64,000 bases of DNA from Profundibacterium mesophilum KAUST100406-0324 (GCF_009835145.1 NZ_APKE01000026.1:1-64000), one strand, 5' to 3'; numbered from the stretch's first letter, positions 1-7,895 are shown. Notes: a model not told the origin generated them from the letters alone. Program-made: numbers and translations.

Positions 1-26
1 CGGCCGAGATCGTCCGCGTGGACTGA
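1..26 (+). CDS. 3' end of a truncated upstream gene (tentative)
   Basis: Reading from base 3, seven codons (AEIVRVD) precede a TGA at 24-26, and all seven end in G or C, as the real genes in this window mostly do. This is too little to identify a product. The other two frames give runs without such bias. The gene would begin left of the window. Confidence 0.3.
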
Positions 27-253
27 TGACGGCGGGGAAAGGGGGCATCATGTCTCAGGCGTGAGTTACGCAACAACGCCGTGCGGAATGGTGGAGGCCA
101 TCGCTCTTTCCAAAGCCCGTCCGGGTGAGAAAAGAGAAGGCCAATTCAGTTCAGAATTGTGCCAGTTAACGATACTTGAATAGAGATATGAATTTCGAGA
201 TCTGGTAATTCGTTGAGCGAACCGGCTCGAAATGCTCACTAGAGGACGCGGGT

Positions 254-282
254 GGGAGCAGGGCACAGAAGGCCTGCTTCCC
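254..282. terminator. Imperfect hairpin downstream of the H-NS-like gene
   Basis: GGGAGCAGG at 254-262 pairs with CCTGCTTCCC at 273-282, leaving one bulged base and a 10-base loop. It lies just past the stop of the minus-strand H-NS-like gene, so it could end that transcript. There is no T-tract, so intrinsic termination is doubtful. The rest of 27-302 shows no convincing gene; its middle is more AT-rich than the surroundings. Confidence 0.3.
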
Positions 283-302
283 CGACCCACGTGGATGGTC
301 AC

Positions 303-605
303 TCAGATCGCAAAATCCTCGAGCGAGCCGCCATTCTCGAGCGCAGACTTGATCCAGCCGGGCTGCCTGCCACGGCCAGTCCAGGTTTGGCTTGGATCTT
401 CGGGGTTGCGGTAGCGGGCTGGTGATTTTTTTGGCTTCTTGTCACGGACCATCAATTCATCCAGGGAAAAGCCATGCTCTTTCGCGGCCGTTTCCGCCGC
501 TTTCCGGGCTTGTGCCCGGCGGCGCGCGTCATGTGTGCGAATGGCATTATCCACTTCCGTCCGGAGCTTTTCGAGCTCCTGCTGCGACATTCTTTCGAGA
601 TCCAT
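303..605 (-). CDS. H-NS/HvrA family nucleoid-associated regulator
   Basis: A protein of about 100 residues with an N-terminal charged helix suited to coiled-coil oligomerisation and a C-terminal H-NS DNA-binding domain. The diagnostic motif YRNPEDPSQTWTGRGRQPGW is present, followed by the usual end SLEDFAI. The family binds curved AT-rich DNA; in Rhodobacter the relative HvrA modulates photosynthesis and nitrogen-fixation genes, but which paralog this is cannot be told. I chose the ATG at 605 because a GGGGAT stretch precedes it and relatives begin close to this point. ATGs at 614 and 620 would add three or five residues. It is transcribed away from ecm's 3' end with its own probable promoter. 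Confidence 0.88.
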   Translation of the reverse strand: MDLERMSQQELEKLRTEVDNAIRTHDARRRAQARKAAETAAKEHGFSLDELMVRDKKPKKSPARYRNPEDPSQTWTGRGRQPGWIKSALENGGSLEDFAI

Positions 606-659
606 CCAAGTCATCCCCATTGTATATGCATGCAGTTTTTCGTCGGGTCAGATAAGCGT

Positions 660-689
660 ATTATCCGACGGGTGCATGCACATTCGCAA
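660..689 (-). promoter_or_regulatory. Probable sigma-70 type promoter of the H-NS-like gene
   Basis: On the minus strand TTGCGA (684-689) and GATAAT (660-665) are separated by 18 bases, about 40-55 bases ahead of the start codon. The -10 lies in a dyad: GATAA (651-655) and TTATC (661-665), with CGTCGG/CCGACG arms around it, which could be an operator. Assignment is by eye only. Confidence 0.4.
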
Positions 690-692
690 GAA

Positions 693-720
693 AAATTGTC
701 ACCTGTATTTTTATGCAGGT
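693..720 (-). terminator. Possible intrinsic terminator after ecm
   Basis: Minus strand: ACCTG, ten bases, CAGGT (701-720), then after four bases a run of five T (about 692-696). The stem is only five pairs, so termination may be weak. It sits about 40 bases past the ecm stop. Confidence 0.35.
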
Positions 721-759
721 TAATGGTCGGATTTTCTACGCTTGCAGCCGATGATCATT

Positions 760-2730
760 TCATTGCGCGGCCAGTGTTTCGGGATCGGCGAGGGCGACGA
801 TATCCGTCATTATCAGATTCAATTCGAAATCCTTCGGCGTATAGACCCGCGCGACCCCAAGCGCCTTCAACGCCTCGGCATCGCTTTGCGGAATGATGCC
901 GCCGACCACGACGGGCAGATGCGACAGCCCCGCTTCGCGCAATTGCTCCATCAGGGTTTCGATCAATGGCATATGGCTTCCCGAGAGAATCGAAAGACCG
1001 ATGACATGCGGCGTTTCCCGGATTACGGCCTGCACGATTTCCGCGGGCGTAAGACGAATGCCCTCGTAATCGATTTCCATGCCGCAATCACGCGCCCGGG
1101 CCGCGATCTGCTCGGCGCCGTTTGAATGACCATCGAGCCCGGGTTTGCCGACCAGCAGTTTGAGGCGGCGTCCCAGCAGGGTGGAAATGGCATCGACCCG
1201 CGCGCGGATGTCGTCGAGACCCTCGGTGCGGTTCGATCTGGCGCGGGCGACGCCGGTCGGGCCGCGATACTGCCCGAAGACGGCGCGCACGATGTCGCCC
1301 CATTCGCCTGTCGTCGCACCGGCCCGCGCGGCCGCGATGGAGGGGGGCATGATGTTGTCGCCCTCCTGCGCGGCGCGGCGCAACTCGGCGAGCGCGCGCC
1401 GCAGGGCATCCTCGTCGCGCCCGTCGCGCCATTCCTGCAGGCGCGCGATCTGGTCGGCCTCCGCCGCGGGATCGCTGGCCATGATCGCGTCCGGCCCCGA
1501 CGTCAGGGGAGAGGGCTCGGCCTCGATGTTGCGGTTCACCCCGATGACGGCGGTCTCTCCCGTCTCGATCCGGCCGATGCGCTCGGCATTGGCTTCGACG
1601 AGGCGCGATTTCATGTATTCGATCGCCTCGACCGCGCCGCCCATCGCGTCGATCTGCGCAAGCTCCTGGCGGGCGCCCTGTTTGAGGGCCTCCACCTTGC
1701 GCTCGACAGCCGGGTTGCCGTCGAAAAGGTCCTCGTATTCCAGCAGGTCGGTCTCGTAGGCCAGGATCTGCTGCATCCTGAGCGACCATTGCTGATCCCA
1801 GGGGCGCGGCAGGCCGAGTGCCTCGTTCCAGGCTGGAAGCTGCACGGCGCGGGCGCGGGCATTCTTGCTCAGCGTCACGGCCAGCATCTCGATCAGGATG
1901 CGGTAGACGTTGTTCTCTGGCTGCTGCTCGGTCAGCCCGAGACTGTTGACCTGAACACCGTAGCGGAATCGGCGATACTTGGGATCGGCGACCCCGTAGC
2001 GCGTCTCGCAAATCTCGTCCCACAGATCGACGAAAGCGCGCATCTTGCACATTTCGGTGACGAAACGGATGCCGGCATTCACGAAAAAGGAAATGCGCCC
2101 CGCCATTTTCGGGAAATCGGCTTCGGACACCTTTCCGCGAAGATCGTCGAGCACCGCGGTCGCGGTGGCGAGAGCGAAGGCAAGCTCCTGCTCGGGCGTC
2201 GCACCGGCCTCCTGCAAATGGTAGGAGCACACGTTCATCGGGTTCCAGCGCGGCAGGTGCTCGCGCGTATAGGCCGCGACATCCGTGATCATCCGCAAGC
2301 TGGGGCGCGGCGGACAGATATAGGTTCCGCGGCTGAGATATTCCTTGATGATGTCGTTCTGGACCGTGCCCTGCAACTGGCTGACATCGGCGCCCTGCTC
2401 CTCGGCGGCGGCAATATAGAGGGCGAGCAGCCACGGGGCGGTCGCGTTGATCGTCATCGACGTGTTCATCTTCTCGAGCGGGATGTTATCGAAAAGCGCA
2501 CGCATGTCGCCAAGGTGGCTCACCGGCACACCGACCTTGCCGACCTCGCCGCGGGCCAGTTCGTGGTCGCTGTCATAGCCGGTCTGCGTCGGCAGGTCGA
2601 AGGCCACCGAAAGCCCGGTCTGCCCCTTCGCGAGGTTCCCGCGATAGAGCGCGTTCGAGGCGGTGGCCGTGGAATGGCCGGCATAGGTGCGGAACAGCCA
2701 GGGATGATCGCGGTTTTCCGTCTCGGACAT
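760..2730 (-). CDS. ecm: Ethylmalonyl-CoA mutase (coenzyme B12-dependent)
   Basis: A 656-residue mutase of the methylmalonyl-CoA mutase superfamily. The N-terminal substrate-binding barrel carries the family signature GLSVAFDLPTQTGYDSD near residue 35, and the C-terminal domain has the B12-binding DxHxxG motif at D533-G534-H535. The enzyme converts (2R)-ethylmalonyl-CoA to methylsuccinyl-CoA in the ethylmalonyl-CoA pathway, which replaces the glyoxylate shunt for acetate assimilation. The presence of ccr 2 kb away supports ethylmalonyl rather than methylmalonyl specificity. The ATG at 2730 is preceded by AGAGG. The frame stays open far upstream, but that part overlaps a plus-strand gene and is not protein-like. 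Confidence 0.95.
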   Translation of the reverse strand: MSETENRDHPWLFRTYAGHSTATASNALYRGNLAKGQTGLSVAFDLPTQTGYDSDHELARGEVGKVGVPVSHLGDMRALFDNIPLEKMNTSMTINATAPWLLALYIAAAEEQGADVSQLQGTVQNDIIKEYLSRGTYICPPRPSLRMITDVAAYTREHLPRWNPMNVCSYHLQEAGATPEQELAFALATATAVLDDLRGKVSEADFPKMAGRISFFVNAGIRFVTEMCKMRAFVDLWDEICETRYGVADPKYRRFRYGVQVNSLGLTEQQPENNVYRILIEMLAVTLSKNARARAVQLPAWNEALGLPRPWDQQWSLRMQQILAYETDLLEYEDLFDGNPAVERKVEALKQGARQELAQIDAMGGAVEAIEYMKSRLVEANAERIGRIETGETAVIGVNRNIEAEPSPLTSGPDAIMASDPAAEADQIARLQEWRDGRDEDALRRALAELRRAAQEGDNIMPPSIAAARAGATTGEWGDIVRAVFGQYRGPTGVARARSNRTEGLDDIRARVDAISTLLGRRLKLLVGKPGLDGHSNGAEQIAARARDCGMEIDYEGIRLTPAEIVQAVIRETPHVIGLSILSGSHMPLIETLMEQLREAGLSHLPVVVGGIIPQSDAEALKALGVARVYTPKDFELNLIMTDIVALADPETLAAQ

Positions 2731-2766
2731 CTCGAACCTCTGCACATTATTGTTGCTAGAATATCG

Positions 2767-2795
2767 GCTATACTGGCAATAATATTGCGTGTAAA
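2767..2795 (-). promoter_or_regulatory. ecm promoter with palindromic operator in the spacer
   Basis: Minus strand: TTTACA (2790-2795), 17 bases, TATAGC (2767-2772), ending 36 bases before the ecm start. The spacer holds a perfect dyad, GCAATA-N-TATTGC on the plus strand (2776-2788). A protein bound there would lie between -35 and -10, the usual place for a repressor or a MerR-type activator. Related sequence occurs ahead of ccr. Confidence 0.5.
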
Positions 2796-3120
2796 TGCTG
2801 CGCCGCAAAAAAAACGGCCGTGGCGCGTCGGCCCTATGCCGATCCGTGCCGCTGGCCGAATTCAGTGCACAAGCGTGCGTCCGGCCGTCTTCACCGGGCA
2901 GCGGCGCGGGCGCCCGCCTCGCCATGTCCGGTCTCGCGGTTGATGCCGCCCCGATGCGGATGCGTGAGGGCGCCCGGACGGGCCGGGGAATGGTCCGCCT
3001 TCGGCGGGCCGGCATCGCGGGTATCGCGCGCGGGTTTGTCCGGCCGGCCCTGTTGCGGGGCTGCACCCAATCGCGGTCCGTTGGAGCCACCGCACGCTGG
3101 CCGCTTTTCGACGGCGGGCA
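2796..3120. other. Intergenic region between ecm and the acyltransferase, no gene seen
   Basis: About 325 GC-rich bases between the divergent genes. Open frames exist on both strands, but their translations are arginine/proline-rich and lack domains or ribosome-binding sites. An A8 run lies near 2806-2813. Apart from the ecm promoter next to it I can support nothing here. Confidence 0.5.
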
Positions 3121-4575
3121 ATGATGCCACGGTCCCGTGCAATGTTCGACACCGTACAAATCCCCGTCTGGCTGCTGGTCCTGATCCTGCTCTTCGCGGC
3201 GGCGACGTTGCTGACGCATTTCATCAACCCGCCGGTGCGCTGGTTCTTCCGCCGCCGGATGGAGCGGGCGGTAGAGCGGCTCAACAAGCGGCTCGAGCGG
3301 CCGATACAGCCTTTCAAGCTGGCCCGGCGTCACGACATGATCCAGCGCCTGATCTATGATCCGAAGGTTGCCGAGGCGGTGACCCGTCATGCGCGCGAGA
3401 CGGGAATGCGCGAGGACGTCGCCTTCGCCGAGGCCCGGCGCTATGCACGGGAAATCGTCCCATCCTTCAGCGCATCCGCCTATTTCGGCGTCGCGATCCG
3501 GGCGGCGCGCTGGCTTTCGACCCGGCTCTACGACATCCGTCTCGGCGAGATCGGGCAGGCGGGGATGCAGAAGATCGACCCCGATGCCACGGTGATCTTC
3601 GTGATGAACCACCGCAGCAATACCGATTACGTCCTCGTCACCTATCTCGTCGCGGACCGCTCCGCGCTCAGTTATGCCGTGGGGGAATGGGCGCAGGTCT
3701 GGCCGCTCAGCCGGCTGATCCGCGCGATGGGGGCGTATTTCATTCGGCGCAAGTCGCGCAACACGCTCTACCGCAGGGTGCTGGCGCGCTATGTGCAGCT
3801 TTCCACCCAGGCCGGCGTCACCCAGGCGATCTTTCCCGAAGGCGGGCTGAGCCTGACCGGAAGCGTGGGCGCGGCACGGCTCGGGTTGCTGAGCTACATT
3901 GTCTCCGACTTCGACATGCGCGGGCGCGATGTCGTCTTCGTGCCGATCTCGTTGAACTACGACAGGGTGATCGAGGACCGCATCCTGGTCGAGGCCGCGC
4001 AATCGGGTGAGCGCCGCTTCCGCGCCTCCTTCCTGCGGGGCGCCTTCTTCGCCGGGCGATGGCTGCGGCGCCGCATCACGGGGCGGGCAAAGCGGTTCGG
4101 AATGGCGGCGGTCACCTTCGGCGAGCCGCTTTCGCTGAAAGCCTTCCTGGCCGCGCGTGCCGTGACGCAAGGCGATGTGACCGGCGAGCGCGGCGTGACC
4201 GCGATCGCGCAGGAGGTGATGCAGCGCATCCGCAAGGGGGTTCCGGCCCTTCCCGTGCCGCTCTTTCTCGCCGCGCTGATCGAGGGCTGCGAGACGCTCG
4301 GCGAGATCGAACTGTGGATGGCGCGGCGGGTCGAGATGCTGCGCGCGAGCGGTGCCGTTGCCCATCTGCGCGAGGACAGCATCTCGCTGACGGCGCGCGA
4401 TGCGCTCGAACGGTTGAGGGTGCGGCGCATGCTCGACGAGAGCGGCGGGCGGATCAAGATCGCGCCGGGGCGCATGTCGATCGCGGCCTTCTACGCCGCC
4501 TCGGTCGGCGATCCGCTGGCCGATGATGCTGCGCCGCAGGAAAACGAGGCGATCGAGCCGCGACTGGAGACATAA
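3121..4575 (+). CDS. Membrane-bound glycerophosphate-type acyltransferase
   Basis: A 484-residue protein with one N-terminal hydrophobic segment (about residues 11-30) and a PlsC/PlsB-type acyltransferase domain. The catalytic HX4D box is H164-R-S-N-T-D169 and the FPEGG substrate-binding block is at 238-242. It probably transfers an acyl group to glycerol-3-phosphate, dihydroxyacetone phosphate or a lysophospholipid at the inner membrane; the acceptor cannot be read from sequence. It lies 113 bp upstream of ccr on the same strand, an arrangement I associate with Rhodobacter-type genomes. ATGs at 3121, 3124 and 3142 compete and none has a clear Shine-Dalgarno. Confidence 0.85.
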   Translation: MMPRSRAMFDTVQIPVWLLVLILLFAAATLLTHFINPPVRWFFRRRMERAVERLNKRLERPIQPFKLARRHDMIQRLIYDPKVAEAVTRHARETGMREDVAFAEARRYAREIVPSFSASAYFGVAIRAARWLSTRLYDIRLGEIGQAGMQKIDPDATVIFVMNHRSNTDYVLVTYLVADRSALSYAVGEWAQVWPLSRLIRAMGAYFIRRKSRNTLYRRVLARYVQLSTQAGVTQAIFPEGGLSLTGSVGAARLGLLSYIVSDFDMRGRDVVFVPISLNYDRVIEDRILVEAAQSGERRFRASFLRGAFFAGRWLRRRITGRAKRFGMAAVTFGEPLSLKAFLAARAVTQGDVTGERGVTAIAQEVMQRIRKGVPALPVPLFLAALIEGCETLGEIELWMARRVEMLRASGAVAHLREDSISLTARDALERLRVRRMLDESGGRIKIAPGRMSIAAFYAASVGDPLADDAAPQENEAIEPRLET

Positions 4576-4577
4576 AG

Positions 4578-4613
4578 TTGCTATAGGCCGCGCACGCGGG
4601 TTGCATTATTGCG
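4578..4613 (+). promoter_or_regulatory. ccr upstream element sharing motifs with the ecm promoter
   Basis: TTGCTA (4578-4583) is followed 29 bases later by TATTGCG (4607-4613). The ecm promoter region carries TTGCTA and TATTGCG on the same strand with an offset of 30. A weak promoter, TTGCAT-N17-TATTCC, could overlap it. The shared spacing suggests one regulator for both genes; this is inference. Confidence 0.3.
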
Positions 4614-4688
4614 CTTCGGACGATATTCCCGCAGCAGGGCGCCCAGTTTTCTGCAATGCGGCGCGAGGTGATGCCAAGGAGGTCCGAA

Positions 4689-5981
4689 ATGGCGCTTGAC
4701 GATGAACAGACCCTGCCCAGCTACGATGCGCCGGTGAAGGATATCTATGCGGTTGGAGAGATGCCTCCGATGGGCCATATCCCGGCGAAAATGCATGCTT
4801 GGGCGATCCGCCGGGAGCGTCACGGCGAGCCCGACAAGTCGTTCCAGCTCGAGCAGGTCGACACGCCGCGCCCCGACAGCCACGAGGTCCTCGTTCTGGT
4901 GATGGCGGCCGGGGTGAACTACAACGGCGTCTGGGCCGGTCTCGGCATTCCGATCAGCCCCTTCGACGTGCACAAGGCCGAGTATCACATTGCCGGATCG
5001 GACGCCTCTGGCATCGTCTGGGCGGTGGGCGACAAGGTCACCCGCTGGAAGGTCGGCGACGAGGTCGTGATCCACTGCAACCAGGACGATGGCGACGACG
5101 AGGAGTGCAACGGCGGCGATCCGATGTTCTCCACCAGCCAGCGCATCTGGGGCTACGAGACGCCCGACGGCTCCTTCGCGCAGTTCACCTGCGTGCAGGC
5201 TCAGCAGCTCATGCCGCGTCCGCGCCACCTGACCTGGGAAGAGAGCGCGTGCTACACGCTGACCCTCGCCACCGCCTACCGCATGCTCTTCGGCCATCAC
5301 CCGCACGAGCTCAAGCCGGGTCAGAACGTGCTCGTCTGGGGCGCTTCCGGGGGTCTGGGTTCATACGCGATCCAGCTCATCAACACCGCCGGCGCGAATG
5401 CCATCGCGGTGATCTCCGAGGAGGACAAGCGCGACTTCGTCATGGGGCTCGGGGCCAAGGGGGTCATCAACCGCAAGGAATTCGACTGCTGGGGCCAGAT
5501 GCCGGTCGTGAACACCGACGCGTACAAGAAATGGTTCGGCGAGGTGCGCAAGTTCGGAAAGGCCATCTGGGACTTCACCGGAAAGGGCAACAATGTCGAC
5601 ATGGTCTTCGAGCATCCCGGCGAGGCCACCTTCCCGGTTTCGACCTTCGTGTGCAAGAAGGGCGGCATGGTCGTGATCTGCGCCGGGACGACCGGTTACA
5701 ACCTGACGATGGATGCGCGCTATCTGTGGATGCATCAAAAGCGCGTGCAGGGCAGCCATTTCGCCCATCTCAAGCAGGCGGCCGCCGCCAACAAGCTCAT
5801 GGTCGAGCGGCGTCTCGATCCGTGCATGTCCGAAGTCTTCGAGTGGAACGAGATCCCGGCCGCGCATGTGAAAATGCGCCGCAACGAGCACAAGCCGGGC
5901 AACATGTCGGTGTTGGTTCAGGCACCAAAGACCGGACTGCGGACCTTCGAAGACACGTATGAGGCGAGCCTCAACCGCTAA
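4689..5981 (+). CDS. ccr: Crotonyl-CoA carboxylase/reductase
   Basis: A 430-residue medium-chain dehydrogenase/reductase family enzyme that reductively carboxylates crotonyl-CoA with NADPH and CO2 to (2S)-ethylmalonyl-CoA, the key step of the ethylmalonyl-CoA pathway. The nucleotide-binding block GASGGLGSYAIQL sits near residue 220, and the N-terminal GVNYNGVWAGLG and later HFAHLKQ segments are typical of CCR and include positions implicated in CO2 binding. The start at 4689 is set by AAGGAGG at 4676-4682; in-frame ATGs at 4656 and 4671 lack this. A strong hairpin terminator follows the stop. The gene works with ecm, on the opposite side of the acyltransferase gene. Confidence 0.97.
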   Translation: MALDDEQTLPSYDAPVKDIYAVGEMPPMGHIPAKMHAWAIRRERHGEPDKSFQLEQVDTPRPDSHEVLVLVMAAGVNYNGVWAGLGIPISPFDVHKAEYHIAGSDASGIVWAVGDKVTRWKVGDEVVIHCNQDDGDDEECNGGDPMFSTSQRIWGYETPDGSFAQFTCVQAQQLMPRPRHLTWEESACYTLTLATAYRMLFGHHPHELKPGQNVLVWGASGGLGSYAIQLINTAGANAIAVISEEDKRDFVMGLGAKGVINRKEFDCWGQMPVVNTDAYKKWFGEVRKFGKAIWDFTGKGNNVDMVFEHPGEATFPVSTFVCKKGGMVVICAGTTGYNLTMDARYLWMHQKRVQGSHFAHLKQAAAANKLMVERRLDPCMSEVFEWNEIPAAHVKMRRNEHKPGNMSVLVQAPKTGLRTFEDTYEASLNR

Positions 5982-6000
5982 GACGATGATCGGCTTCTGA

Positions 6001-6036
6001 AAAAAGCGCGGCGCTCAGGGCGCCGCGTTAATTTTA
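6001..6036. terminator. Strong intrinsic terminator after ccr
   Basis: CGCGGCGC (6008-6015) and GCGCCGCG (6021-6028) form an eight-pair stem with a five-base loop, preceded by A6 and followed by TTAATTTT. The flanking A and T tracts would let it act in both directions. Confidence 0.8.
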
Positions 6037-6063
6037 TCTGCATTTACCACTGAAAAATACGTT

Positions 6064-6081
6064 CTCCCCATTTTGGGGGAG
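6064..6081. other. CTCCCC/GGGGAG hairpin upstream of the quorum-sensing genes
   Basis: CTCCCC (6064-6069) pairs with GGGGAG (6076-6081). No T-tract follows on the plus strand. It could be part of a leader or operator of the 67-aa ORF and luxR. Confidence 0.3.
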
Positions 6082-6136
6082 TTGCGCCGGCACTCCGCCT
6101 CGAGTCATAGTTCACATGCTAAGGTTGTATAAACAG

Positions 6137-6152
6137 CATTGACAGTGCAATG
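6137..6152 (+). promoter_or_regulatory. Inverted repeat overlapping the ribosome-binding site, lux-box-like
   Basis: CATTG-N6-CAATG lies directly ahead of and partly within the GGGAGGTGG ribosome-binding site of the 67-aa ORF. Size and position would suit autoregulation by the LuxR protein encoded next, but the sequence does not match a known lux box closely. Confidence 0.3.
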
Positions 6153-6167
6153 GGAGGTGGTCTTATC

Positions 6168-6371
6168 ATGACCAACGACTGGTTGATCGACGTTCTTGCC
6201 GACCTGAAGGCTTTCGCGGACAAGAACGAGTATGCCGCCCTTGCCGTGCAACTTGAACGGACCGCCAATATCACGGCGTCCGAACTCGCCGCACATGAAG
6301 TCGGGGCGCTCCAGAGGGAAGCGGGAGCCTGGGCGGAGTGGAATGCAGAAGCGACTGCACGACATCATTGA
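6168..6371 (+). CDS. Small protein preceding luxR
   Basis: A 67-residue, probably cytoplasmic, helical protein starting MTNDWLIDVLADLKAF, with a strong Shine-Dalgarno (GGGAGGTGG) seven bases before the ATG. It has no domain I can name. Its last 29 bases overlap the luxR reading frame, so the two are probably translationally coupled. Similar short ORFs precede luxR-type genes in other Rhodobacterales from memory, but their role is unknown to me. It might act as an accessory factor or simply deliver ribosomes to luxR. Confidence 0.75.
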   Translation: MTNDWLIDVLADLKAFADKNEYAALAVQLERTANITASELAAHEVGALQREAGAWAEWNAEATARHH

Positions 6372-7053
6372 GCATGTGAGTGGAGCCTCGAATATCGGCG
6401 AGATCGGCGCGACCATTCTTGGACTGACGGATGTTCTGGACGTCGAGCATATCGCCTATCATTCGGTCAATGGCGGCGGTGAATATGCAAGCTCCACCTA
6501 CAAGGACGACTGGATCGATTGCTATCTGGGGAACGGCTACAGCCGCATAGACCCGGTGGTGCAGGCCGGGTTCACGCAATTCGGACCGGTCAACTGGAAC
6601 GAGCTCGACTGGAGCGGCAAGTCGGCCAGGGCCTTCATGGGCGAGGCCCAGAGCGCCGGTGTCGGGAACCAGGGATTGTCCATTCCGATCCGCGGACCGC
6701 GCGGGCAGTTCGCGCTTTTCACCGTCTCGCAGCGTGACAGCATCGAGGGCTGGAAGAGCTATACCGACAATTTCGCGCTCGACCTTGTCATGCTCGCGCA
6801 TGTCATCAACCAGAAGGCACTGGAACTCGACACCGTCCAGGGACGGGGCGAGATCCCCCGCCTCTCCCCACGGGAAGCGGATGCGCTGACCCTTCTGGCA
6901 GGCGGAATGAACCGTGCGCAATCGGCCGATTACCTGCGCATCTCGGAGCATACGTTGCGGGTCTATATCGAAAGCGCGCGCTTCAAGCTCAAGGCCAACA
7001 ACACCACCCATGCGGTCGCGCGCGCCATCTGCCTTGGCATGATCGCCGTCTGA
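6343..7053 (+). CDS. luxR: LuxR-family acyl-homoserine-lactone-responsive regulator
   Basis: A 236-residue regulator with an N-terminal autoinducer-binding domain and a C-terminal LuxR helix-turn-helix. The ligand-pocket residues of TraR/LuxR are all present at matching numbers: W57, Y61, D70, P71 and W85, with a glycine at 111. The DNA-binding domain runs from about 172 (LSPREADALTLLAGG) to the end. The ATG at 6343 has GGAGTGGA just upstream and lies inside the preceding small ORF. It is followed 166 bp later by luxI, so it is a cognate regulator and not an orphan. It probably controls luxI and other density-dependent genes. Confidence 0.93.
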   Translation: MQKRLHDIIEHVSGASNIGEIGATILGLTDVLDVEHIAYHSVNGGGEYASSTYKDDWIDCYLGNGYSRIDPVVQAGFTQFGPVNWNELDWSGKSARAFMGEAQSAGVGNQGLSIPIRGPRGQFALFTVSQRDSIEGWKSYTDNFALDLVMLAHVINQKALELDTVQGRGEIPRLSPREADALTLLAGGMNRAQSADYLRISEHTLRVYIESARFKLKANNTTHAVARAICLGMIAV

Positions 7054-7219
7054 ACCCGCCGCTCAGGCGCCCGAACCGCTCCGCGCAGGCGGCGGCCTTT
7101 CCCGCATTCAGGCGGGGCAGGGCGCTCGCCTTGGCATGCCGATTACCGAGCGCGCGCTGCCATCGGCCCCCGTTAACCGTCCCCGAATGAGGCTGGTCTT
7201 CCATTCAAGGAGGATCACC

Positions 7220-7849
7220 ATGCTCAGATATGTCCGCGCCGAGGCTCTGCAGGCGCATCCAGTGCTGCGCGACGGCATGTTCCGCGATCGGGCTGCGCAA
7301 TTCTCGCGCCGTCTCGGCTGGGAGGTGACGGTGGACGCGTCCGGCTGCGAGCGCGATGCATATGACGCCCTCTCGCCCGTCTACATGATCGCGCAGACGC
7401 CATCTGGCCATCATGCCGGCTCGATGCGGATGCTGCCCACGACCGGGCGCACGATGCTGGCCGAGCATTTCGCCGAGCTTTGGGGCGACAAGCCGATCGC
7501 CTCCCCTCATATCTGGGAGAGCACCCGGTTCTGCGCCGCGCCCGGCGCGCCGCCGCAGATCGCGGCACTGCTGATGCTGGGCGCACTCGAATTCGGCGTC
7601 GCACTGGGGCTCAGCCACCTCGTGGGCGTGTTCGACGCGAGGATGATCGGTGTCTACCGGCGGCTTGGCTGGTCCCCGGCCGTGACCGGGCGCTCACATG
7701 AGGGGCGCGACGCGATTTGCGCGGGGCTCTGGGCGATCGAGCCGGAGCTGCGCCCGGAGCTGCGCCGGAGGGCGGGCGTGTCGGCGCAGGTCACCGCGCA
7801 TTGGACACGGCGTGCCTTCGGCACGCCCGGCAAACTGGTCGCGGCCTGA
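7220..7849 (+). CDS. luxI: Acyl-homoserine-lactone synthase, LuxI family
   Basis: A 209-residue synthase that makes N-acyl-homoserine lactone from S-adenosylmethionine and an acyl carrier. All conserved LuxI residues can be placed within one position of the reference numbering: R24, F28, W34, E44, D46, D49, R70, F84, E100 and R103. The start is fixed by AAGGAGG eight bases upstream. The C-terminal half determines acyl length and is not readable here. It pairs with the luxR upstream. The 166-bp gap between them has room for a promoter, but I cannot point to a clear lux box in it. Confidence 0.93.
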   Translation: MLRYVRAEALQAHPVLRDGMFRDRAAQFSRRLGWEVTVDASGCERDAYDALSPVYMIAQTPSGHHAGSMRMLPTTGRTMLAEHFAELWGDKPIASPHIWESTRFCAAPGAPPQIAALLMLGALEFGVALGLSHLVGVFDARMIGVYRRLGWSPAVTGRSHEGRDAICAGLWAIEPELRPELRRRAGVSAQVTAHWTRRAFGTPGKLVAA

Positions 7850-7895
7850 CGATCCGATCTGGGCAAGGGCCGGGCCAGAAGTTAGGGTCCGGCCC

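Noticed and set aside
66-302. Minus-strand 78-codon frame after the H-NS-like gene
   Set aside because: No ribosome-binding site, weak codon bias and no similarity that I recognise.
2806-2813. A8 run with flanking GGCGC-like arms as an intrinsic terminator
   Set aside because: It lies between divergent genes where no transcript should end, and the arms do not form a stem in the right order relative to the tract.
2731-4365. Minus-strand open frame continuing far upstream of the ecm start
   Set aside because: It is open only because of GC-rich antisense codons of the acyltransferase; the protein is low-complexity and the ecm family starts at 2730 behind a ribosome-binding site.
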